Shown here one piece after another: positions 56,327 through 64,000 of a DNA stretch of 64,000 bases. The stretch covers positions 69,314,960 through 69,378,959 of the forward strand of contig NC_053147.1 of assembly GCF_016808335.1 (NCBI RefSeq), written 5' to 3'. Both the position numbers and the translations under genes were made by a program. The notes beneath the pieces were generated by a model, which did not search any database, was not told where the DNA came from, and saw only the letters and a program-made list of their open reading frames with translations. Position 1 is the first letter of the stretch; each line of letters opens with the position of its first letter. The DNA comes from Panicum virgatum (Eukaryota > Streptophyta > Magnoliopsida > Poales > Poaceae).

Positions 56327-59300
56327 TCATGCTGATGCTTCCTCGCTGGCAAACTTGTCTAGGAAGGAAAGCATCTCAGAATTCACTCTTTCAGGCTTCT
56401 CTTGCTGCAGGAAATGGTGACCTTCAATAATTGAGACCTCAACATTTGGAACATTGGACTCCAAACCCCCACTCTTGACGTACTTTTCAGTCCCCAAGGA
56501 CTGGAGACCAACGTCATTCTCACTAAGAATGAACTTTGCAGGAACCATGATTTTCGCTCCACTCCAAGGTGCCATAAGGCTCCAATTTCTGCGAAGACAG
56601 CACAACACTGCTTAACTACTTAAAATAATACAAGAAGGCATCAAGAGGTGGGCATAAGGTATGGAGATTATTACATGTCCAACGTGCGGTAGTAGTTTAG
56701 GGGTCCTGTGAACCCGGTCTTCTGAAACTTTTCGGCATACTGGCCCAGTTCGTCGTCTGTCATCCAGGGAAGTGGTGACGAAGGTGCCTGAAGAAAGTCT
56801 ATGATCTCTACTCCAGGAGGAGCAATGAGTTCATCGATATCAAGGGCGTAGAACTTTTTTAGAACAGTTGCAACGTCATAGCGACCAAATGCCCTTTCGG
56901 CTCTTCCAGGCTCCTGCAAGCATAGATTCCGGAATAAGAATATAAGATTGGTAAATCCAAATTGCAAACTTCATGATGGAGTTGGCTCTGCTTTTGCACA
57001 GAACTAAACCGGAATTAGCATTTGCTTTGGAACTGTGGATACAGCCCTTGTAGTTACTTTTCTTCTCTGCGCCTTGGAGGTGACGGCGATGGACATCTTT
57101 GCGCGGAACGGGTGGCAGTTTAGTAATAGGCTTTGTGGCTTGTAATTTGCTTCCTGTTTAGCTCTCAAGGTTTGTGTTAGACATTGACTTGTACATGTGT
57201 GGGCCTTGTGCCAGGCGTATAGCAGCCGGCCAGGCTTGTATGGTCAGAGAGATATGAGGAGATCTTGACTGGTGCTGTTTCTATAAACCCAAGATCTCCT
57301 CATCCCTATATGTATGTAACCCAGTGTCTCAATCAATCTAATCTACTATTTCCACGCATCCTCATTCTCTTTCATGGTATCAAGAGTCTGGGTTTTTTTC
57401 TCTTCCCTTCCACTGCCGGCACTGCACCCTCTGCGCGCGCCTCCTCCCCTGGCGCTGCGTCCCGCGCGCCTCACCACCCTCCCGGCGCCGCATCTCGCGC
57501 GCCATCACGCTGCCGGCCGGTGCTGCACCCTGTGCGCCCGCCTGGCCCTGCGCCATGCCTTCTTCCGGCGTTGAAGACACCGTCCTGGCCGCCGCCGCAT
57601 CTCCTCTCGACGGCGACCCCGCCGCCGAGGAAGCCCGCGCGGCCGCTCGCGCCGCCGAGGAGCAAGCCCTCGCGGCCGCTCGCGCCGCAGAGGAGCAAGC
57701 CCGCACGGCACAGATGGCTCGCGCCGCCGAGGAAGCCCGCGCGGCCGCTTGCGCCGCCGAGGAGCAAGCCCTCGCGGCCGCTCGCGCCGCAGAGGAGCAA
57801 GCCCGCGCGGCACAGATGGCTCGCGAGGCCGCCCTAGCTCGCGCCGCCGAGGCCGATCGAGAGGCCGCCGCCGCCCAGGCCGATCTGGATGCGGCCGCCG
57901 CCCGCCTGCGCGCCACCCAGGAGCGCGCTGCCGCCGAGCACGCCGCTGTCCTTCCTCCCGCGGGCGACAACGACAACGGCTCCCATCACGGTGACGGTGA
58001 TGACCAGATCGGCATTCTCCAGGACGCTCTTCTTCAGCAGGAAGCCACCGTCCTCCTCAACTTACATGCGCAGGCGGTGTCGGTCCAGAACATCCGTACT
58101 CTGGTTCCCCTGCTCCTCGACGTCAACTCCTCCTTCTACGCTCACTGGAAGGAGTCCTTCCTCGACGTCCTCGGCAAGTACTCCCTGCAGTCTCACGTCC
58201 TCTCCGACACCGTCTCGCTTGCCTCTCCGTCCTGGGTGCGGATGAACTGCGTCGTTTGCACCTGGCTGATCAACGCCATCTCCGACGACCTCACCGACAT
58301 CGTCAGTCAGCGCGGGGCTTCTGCTCGCACCATCTGGCTCGCCATCGACTCCCAGTTCCTTGGGAATCGCGTCACGCGCGCCCTCTACGCCGATCAGGAG
58401 TTCCGCGCCTTCACCCAAGGCGATCTGTCCGTCGTCGAATATTGCCGCCGCTTCAAGCGTATGGCCGAAGACCTCCGGGACCTCGGCCAACCTATCACCG
58501 AGGCGACGCTCGTCCTCAACATCATCCGTGGGCTAAACGAGCGCTTCAGCGCTCTCGGCCTTCATCTCCACCGCAGCAACCCTCTGCCCACTTTTCTGCT
58601 AGGTCAGAGACGATCTGCGCCTTGAGGAACTCACCATGGCCAAAGCCCCTCCGGCCACGGCGCTTGCTGCCCTCTCCGGCCCTACTACTGGCAGCTCCGG
58701 TGGCCCCAGGCCGCCAGCCTCCACGCCTTCGCGTCCTTCGCCGCAGCAGCCCTCCACCCCGAAGTCGCCACAGCAAGCGACGTCTGACTCCGGGGGCGGC
58801 GGTTCCCAGCGCGGCAAGCTCGGTGGCAAGCACCACAACAAGGGCGGCGGCAACTCCGGCGGCAACGGGAGCTCTTCCTCAAGCGGCACCCCTACTTCCG
58901 GTGGCACAGGCGGACCAGGCCCAGGCTAGCCCTCCTACCACAATCCCTCGGCCGGCTCCATCTACATGTGGCCGGGCCAACGGGCTCCGGCGCCGCCTCG
59001 GTCTGCTGGCCCAATCCAGCAGCCGCAGGCCTACTTCGCTGGCCCAGGACAGTGGGCCGGTCAGTGGGGTGTTCCACCTCCAGCGGCATACACCCCTCCG
59101 ACTCCCTCTCTTGCTGGTGGGTGGGACCAGCAAGCTCTCGCGTCGAATTTCCAGACCATGTCGCTCCAGCAGCCTCCACAACATGAGTGGTACTTCGATT
59201 CTGGTGCCACCAACCACATGACCTCTGACGCTGGTATTCTTTCACCTTCCTTTTCCGGTTCAGCTCTTTCGTCCATTGTTGTCGGCAACGGGAACTTGCT

Positions 59301-62300
59301 CCCTGTTACCTCCACTGGCTCTACCTTGCTCCCTCATCAGCTCGCTCTTAATAATGTTTTGGTTTCCCCTAACCTTATTAAGAATCTTATTTCCGTTCGT
59401 CAGTTCACTACCGACAACAATTGTTCCATTGAGTTTGACCCTCTTGGTTGTTCTGTGAAGGCTCTACCCAGTCGGACCGAGATCGTCAGATGTGACAGCT
59501 CTGGGCCTCTCTACCCGCTGCGGCTCCCGACTACTGCCCTCGTTGCGTCCAGCAGTTCCTCTCTTTGGCACCAGCGGCTTGGGCACCATGGTCCCGAAGT
59601 TCTTTCCAAACTAGCATCAGTCATTCATAGTCATTCATTGTAATAAACCTGCTAGTCATACTCTTTGTCATGCGTGTCAGTTAGGGCGTCATACTCGTCT
59701 TCCTTTTCATGCTTGATCGTCTCGTGCTACTCGTATTTTCCAGTTAATTCATTGTGACCTCTGGACTTCACCTGTTACTAGTGTCTCAGGCCACAAATAT
59801 TATCTGGTTATTCTTGACGACTGCTCGCATTTTCTTTGGACTTTTCCTTTACGCCTTAAATCTGACACGTTTACCACCCTTTCTAACTTTTTCTCCTACG
59901 TGCGCACACAGTTTAGCATCACCGTCCAAGGCATCCAGTGCGACAATGGCCGTGAGTTCGATAACTCTAGCGCCCGTACCTTCTTCCTTGCCCACGGTGT
60001 CCACCTGCGCATGTCCTGCCCCTACACCTCGCCGCAAAACGGTAAAGCCGAACGCATTATCCGCACCACTAATAATGTCGTTCGTTCTCTACTGTTTCAA
60101 GCAAGTGTCCCCCCCACTTTCTGGGCTGCCGCTCTTAGCACCGCTACCTACCTACTCAACATCCTACCCACCAAAACGCTTAATTTCTCTACGCCGTACT
60201 TCTCCCTTCATGGGACGCACCCATCGTATGAGCATTTACGCGTTTTCGGCTGCAAGTGCTACCCTAACCTTTCCGCCACCGCAGCCCATAAACTCGCCCC
60301 TCGATCCGCTCTGTGTGTCTTCCTTGGCTACTCCCTTCACCACAAGGGTTACATCTGCCTTGATCGACACACTAATCGTGTGATCATCTCTCGCCATGTG
60401 GTTTTCGAGGAGTCTTCTTTTCCCTTCTCTGAAGACCCTGCACCTCCCTCTCGAGCGGCCTTCGATTTCCTGGAAGAACAGACTAACTCGGTGCCGGTGC
60501 CTTTTCCACCGTCATCACCTCTGTTGCCTGTAGGTACTACTGGCCGATCGCCCGCACAGCCACGTGCGGCTTCCGGCACGCCGACGTCTCATGCTGGGAC
60601 CCCGCCTCTGGCACCTCTACCGGTGTTTCGCGCGCCTGATGCGCTTCCAGCGCTCGGCAGCGCGTCCAGCCGGACGCCTAGCAGGCCGTCCGTTCCCGGC
60701 GCGCTTCCGCACACGCCACGTGCGGCTCCCCTTGGACGGTTCGGCATCGTCTACACCCGTCGCCTGCCCTCCTCGACGCCCGCCCCGGCCCCTGCGTCCC
60801 CGCTGGCTTCGGTGCCGGTCTCGACGCAGGCCTCGACGCCGCCTGCGCCGGCCTTGTTGCGCCCGCAGGCCTCGGCGCAGGCACCTGCGCTCCCCACGCC
60901 GCCCTCGGCGCCACCCGTCTCCGAGTCAGCTGCGCCTGCGCCTGTCCCTGCTGCTCCCCAGCTCCCTGCTCGTGCTGTTGCTGTTCCTCCCGTGACCAAC
61001 GAGCACAGCATGGTCACACGTGGGAAGCGCGGGTTCCGGCAACCGGCACTCTACCAGGCCGAGCCCCTCTCTCCGGTGCCACGGACCTACCGCGCCGCGC
61101 TTGCTGATCCGAACTGGCGTGCTGCCATGGAAGCTGAGTACTCCACCCTGCTCTCCAACCACACGTGGGATCCTCTTCCTCGGCCCCCTGGCTCCAATGT
61201 GGTCACCGGAAAATGGGTATTCAAGCACAAGTTCAAGGCTGATGGGTCTCTTGAGCGCTACAAGGCTCGCTGGGTTCTTCGCGGCTTCACACAGCGGCCA
61301 GGCGTGGATTATTCAGAGACATTCAGCCCTGTCGTCAAGCCTGCCACGGTTAGGACGGTGCTTTCTTTGGCTCTCTCCTGCTCATGGCCTGTTCACCAGC
61401 TTGATGTCAACAACGCCTTTCTTCATGGCACTCTCTCAGAGACGGTTTATTACGCTCAGCCATCGGGTTTTGAGGATTCCACTCATCCAGACTTCGTGTG
61501 CAGACTACCGTTCTCTCTATGGCCTCAAGCAGGCGCCTCGAGCTTGGTACAGCAGATTTGCCTCGCATCTCCTACACCTTGGGTTTGTTGAAGCCAAGTC
61601 AGATACATCCCTGTTCGTCTATCATCGCGGAGCTGACACCATTTACCTCCTGCTCTATGTTGACAACATTGTTCTGACTGCCTCCTCAGATGGTCTGCTC
61701 AGGCGCACCATTGATGCTCTTCAGCAGGAGTTCTCCATGAAGGATCTCGGCCCTCTTCATCATTTCCTTGGCATGCAGGTGCAGCACACAGGTTCTGGTC
61801 TTTTTCTCTCACAGAGACAGTACATGCTTGAGATTCTTGATCGTGCTGGGATGACAGACTGCAAACCTTGCACTACTCCAGTGGATGTGAATCCGAAACT
61901 CTCTGCAGATGGTCCTCCTGTGTCAGATCCTACTGATTTTCGGAGTCTTGCTGGAGCTCTTCAGTATCTCACATTCACCAGGCCTGACATCTCCTATGCG
62001 GTTCAGCAAGTCTGTTTACATATGCATGATCCCCGTGAGCCTCACCTTGCTGCTCTGAAGCGCATCCTGCGCTATGTCCGCGGCACTCTTCACATGGGCC
62101 TGCTATTGCGCCCCTCTACTGCTCTGGATTTGGTGGTTTACTTTGATACTGACTGGGCTGGCTGTCCTGACACTCGCAAGTCCACCTCGGGCTATGCGGT
62201 CTTCCTCGGCGACAATCTGGTCTCTTGGTCTTCGAAGCGTCAGAACACCGTCTCTCGTTCCAGTGCTGAGGCCGAGTACCGTGCTGTTGCCAATGCCGTT

Positions 62301-63885
62301 GCAGAGGCCTCCTGGTTACGCCAACTTTTGTCTGAGCTGCACTCTCCTTTGCGCAAGAAAACATTGGTGTATTGCGACAACATCAGCGCCGTCTACATGT
62401 CTTCTAACCCCGTTCAGCATCAGCGCACCAAGCATGTGGAGATCGATCTTCACTTAGTTCGGGAGCGTGTCGCCCTCGGTGATGTGCGCGTCCTTCACGT
62501 CCCCACGACGTCCCAGTTCGCCGACATCTTCACCAAGGGGCTTCCTTCGTCAGTCTTCACGGAGTTTAGATCCAGTCTAAACGTTCGGTCTACCGACGAT
62601 TTGACTGCGGGGGGTGTTAGACATTGACTTGTACATGTGTGAGCCTTGTGCCAGGCGTATAGCAGCCGGCCAGGCTTGTATGGTTAGAGAGATATGAGGA
62701 GATCTTGATTGGTGTTGTTTCTATAAACTCAAGATCTCCTCATCCCTATATGTATGTAACCCAGGGTCTCAATCAATCTAATCTACTATTTCCATGCATC
62801 CTCATTCTCTTTCAGTTTGTAATAAGGGCCGGATATAACTCTTTGATATAGAGGCCGGGATATTGTTCAATATTCCTTTATCTAAAAAAGTTATTTTTCT
62901 TCTCTGCTTTTCTCTTCTTTCTCTTCTTTTCTCTTTTTCCTTTTCTTTCTTGTCTCTGTTGTATTTAAAAACCTCGTGTTTCCTTTTTTTTCTTCAATAA
63001 ATTCCAGTAGGGGCGTGCCCCTCCTGTTCACCTCAAAAAAAAAAGGTCACCTGAAGTTTGTTCTTTCCGCCTCAAATCTGTTAAAGCAAGGAAAAAGTAT
63101 GTCCACAAACCTATTATGTGAGCTTTGCTAATATGTTTTCCAAAAGTACTTTGAACTAGTTTGTTCTTTCCTGAAGTGACAAGACAAGGTCACGATGCGA
63201 ACTTGCGAAAAGTAGCAAATAATTCCACCAGCATTTCACTATCACCAAGCATTGCAATGCCACTGAAATTTCCAGTCCACATAATAGCTCTGAAGTAGTT
63301 GAGCAGCGCAAGAGATCCTCACCTGAAACTGATTGATGTAAAAGCCGTCGCCGAGCTTTGCAAAGGACTCGGTCATCGGGCGAGGGCCGCGGGGAAAGTA
63401 GGGAATGCCCAGGATGACGGCGGCGCGCACCCTGTCCGGCCGGAACAAGCAGAGGTGCCACGCCACATGCGCACCCCAATCGTGCCCAACGACCAACACC
63501 TACATACACCGCGCGCCCAAGAAATGGTGAAGCAGCTAGCGGCCAACAAAGAATTCAGACGAAAAAAACAAGAAACAAAAGGCACCTTTGGGAGGCGCAG
63601 GTGGTCGAGGAGGGCGACCAAGTCGCCGACGATGTGGAAGATGGAGTAGGCGGCTGGGTCGGCGGGAACAGAGGAGTCGCCGTAGCCGCGGAGGTCGGGG
63701 GCCAGCGCGCGGAAGCCGCGGGCGGCGAGCGCGGCCATCTGGTGGCGCCAGGAGAGCCACAGCTCCGGGAAGCCGTGGATGAGGACTGCCGGCCCGGTGG
63801 AGGGGCCACGCTCGGCGACGTGGAGGGAGATGCCGTTGACGTCCGCGGCCCAGTGCCGCACCTCGCCGGTGCCTTCGGCCTCCAT
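56327..63885 (-). CDS. soluble epoxide hydrolase (alpha/beta hydrolase), four exons
   Basis: Exons on the minus strand: 63885-63586, 63499-63323, 56913-56675 and 56588-56327. Introns are GT/AG, total 978 bases, 325 residues, the usual length of plant soluble epoxide hydrolases. Oxyanion motif HGFP at 37-40. Nucleophile Asp107 in 'GHDWGA'. Lid tyrosines at about 154 ('GDGFYINQFQ') and 233-234 ('PLNYYR'). Acid Asp264 in 'LSENDVG'. Catalytic His297 in 'EGHHFLQQEKP'. All catalytic residues are present, so it should hydrate epoxides, such as epoxy fatty acids in cutin and stress metabolism, to diols in the cytosol. Intron 2 is 6.4 kb because it contains a LINE fragment with a copia element inside it. 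Both splice sites of that intron are intact. Confidence 0.93.
57175..57374 (+). repeat. copia 5' LTR
   Basis: 200 bp, TGTTAGACATTG...CTCTTTCA, paired with 62615-62814. Preceded by GTTTG. Confidence 0.96.
57375..57388 (+). other. copia primer binding site
   Basis: TGGTATCAAGAGTC directly after the LTR, initiator tRNA-Met type. Confidence 0.85.
57555..58929 (+). pseudogene. copia gag with duplicated Ala-rich coiled coil (frameshifted)
   Basis: ATG 57555. Residues about 20-135 are an Ala/Glu/Arg-rich helix containing two 34-residue tandem copies (AEEARAAARAAEEQALAAAR and its repeat). The capsid part follows with 'LVPLLLDVNSSFYAHWKESF', 'WLAIDSQFLGNRVTRALYAD' and 'FRRFKRMAEDLRDLG'-like sequence, the UBN2 copia gag type. 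One base is gained near 58600, after which the next frame continues 'VRDDLRLEELTMAK' and a Gly/Ser-rich tail to TAG at 58927-58929. No clear CCHC knuckle was seen in the tail. Confidence 0.88.
57621..57824 (+). repeat. 102-bp tandem duplication within gag
   Basis: 'gccgccgaggaagcccgcgc' begins at 57621 and again at 57723. The two 102-base copies differ at only a few sites and add exactly 34 codons. Confidence 0.85.
58930..62627 (+). pseudogene. copia pol (multiple stops and frameshifts)
   Basis: It is in frame with the gag tail after the TAG. Protease: 'WYFDSGATNHMTSD' near 59190. Pre-integrase: 'LWHQRLGHHGPEVL' then stop at 59641. Integrase continues with another stop near 59716, then 'CDNGREFDN' and 'SPQNGKAERIIRTTNN' in the frame 59900-61591. 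A long Pro/Ala/Ser-rich linker follows at 60480-61000. Reverse transcriptase: 'WRAAMEAEYSTLLSNHTWDP', 'WVFKHKFKADGSLERYKARW', a frame change near 61505, then 'SLYGLKQAPRAWYS'. The catalytic box reads Y-V-D-N at 61659-61667 where the family has YVDD. RNase H: 'DTDWAGCPDTRKSTSGYAVF' and 'SSAEAEYRAVANAV', ending at 62627 inside the LTR. Confidence 0.92.
62615..62814 (+). repeat. copia 3' LTR
   Basis: 200 bp, the same sequence with seven substitutions. Followed by GTTTG. Confidence 0.96.
62820..63322. other. rest of epoxide hydrolase intron 2
   Basis: LINE tail to about 63045, then ordinary AT-rich intron DNA down to the exon 2 donor. Nothing else seen. Confidence 0.6.
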
Positions 63886-64000
63886 GCTTGGCTGCTCTGC
63901 TCGCCTCGCTACGCTAGCTGTTGGATGAGTCAGTCCAACAAGAATAGACGCATGGCACAGAAGTTTTCATCGGGCAACCGAAGCGAGCAAGAGAAATTTC
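63886..64000 (-). other. upstream region of epoxide hydrolase, with a 36-bp match to the BELL leader
   Basis: Promoter or 5' UTR of the minus-strand gene. Positions 63955-63990 are identical to 42161-42196 in the BELL gene leader region. The window ends ten bases later, so the full extent is unknown. Confidence 0.6.

Larger units (their letters stand above)
57175..62814 (+). mobile_element. short-LTR Ty1/copia retrotransposon in an epoxide hydrolase intron
   Basis: 5,640 bp. LTRs of 200 bp (57175-57374 and 62615-62814) run TG...CA. Target duplication GTTTG is at 57170-57174 and 62815-62819. Primer site TGGTATCAAGAGTC follows the left LTR, and a GCGGGGGG tract precedes the right LTR. The LTRs differ at seven positions by eye (3.5%). 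It carries gag and all pol domains in copia order, with several stops and frameshifts. Its orientation is opposite to the host gene. Confidence 0.95.
57010..63045 (+). mobile_element. 5'-truncated LINE fragment, split by a copia insertion
   Basis: 57080-57145 reads 'TAMDIFARNGWQFSNRL' followed by a stop, close to the C-terminus of plant L1-type ORF2. The 3' untranslated part resumes after the copia element at 62815 and runs through pyrimidine-rich DNA and 'aattccagtaggggcgtgcccctcctgttcacct' to an A-run at 63035-63044. It lies antisense in intron 2 of the epoxide hydrolase gene. The left border is approximate. Confidence 0.65.

Noticed and set aside
57380..57976. 198-residue minus-strand Ala/Arg frame opposite gag
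   Set aside because: Shadow of the duplicated GC-rich coiled-coil segment.
58256..59221. 321-residue frame overlapping copia gag
   Set aside because: Wrong-frame reading of gag and protease DNA. The known gag and protease motifs are in other frames.
1..64000. tRNA, rRNA or snoRNA genes
   Set aside because: No cloverleaf-like or conserved A/B-box arrangement was noticed by eye. The only tRNA-related signals are retrotransposon primer sites.

Overview
The window is plant nuclear DNA, almost certainly from a grass (Poaceae). The evidence is plant-type split genes with GT/AG introns, GC-rich coding exons beside AT-rich intergenic DNA, SIRE/Maximus-type and short-LTR Ty1/copia retrotransposons, and many copies of the grass MITE type that carries the inverted motif 'gcgagacgaatct / agattcgtctcgc'. 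The species cannot be fixed from the sequence alone.

Layout. 1-1.1 kb holds MITE remnants. 1,114-3,183 is a complete PIF/Harbinger-type element with TTA target duplications that carries only the MYB/SANT-like gene and no transposase. 3,371-21,479 is a nested pair of retrotransposons on the minus strand. The outer one is gag-only, with 1.47-kb LTRs and CATGC duplications. It was broken inside gag by a full-length SIRE-like copia (7,475-19,290; 1.66-kb LTRs; GAGCG duplications) that carries gag, pol and an extra downstream ORF.

22-42 kb is the gene-rich part. It contains an ELO-like membrane protein without the usual histidine box (minus), an RMA/RNF5-type RING E3 ligase with a C-terminal anchor (plus), a 12-exon ankyrin-TPR gene (plus) and a four-exon BELL homeodomain gene (minus). 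42-55 kb is mostly intergenic, with a LINE remnant, a MITE cluster at 48.7-51.5 kb, a long GA microsatellite and a strong hairpin at 55 kb. 55.1-55.7 kb is a possible small unknown gene. 56.3-63.9 kb is a four-exon soluble epoxide hydrolase (minus) whose second intron swallowed a LINE fragment and then a 5.64-kb copia element.

The most unusual pattern is in the two SIRE-like LTRs. Immediately upstream of each LTR TATA box lies an array of GC-rich dyads arranged as pairs 22-24 bp apart. In the inner family the pairs repeat every 96-97 bp. The dyad word differs between the families (GCGGAC-N-GTCCGC in the inner one, CATCGG/ACCGGT-type words in the outer one), but the spacing and the distance to TATA are nearly the same. 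The inner family repeats the same lattice inside its 3' internal region. This looks like a spaced protein-binding array in the enhancer position. Its function is inference.

No prokaryotic systems, CRISPR arrays or tRNA/rRNA genes were seen. Splice sites and copy counts were read by eye.
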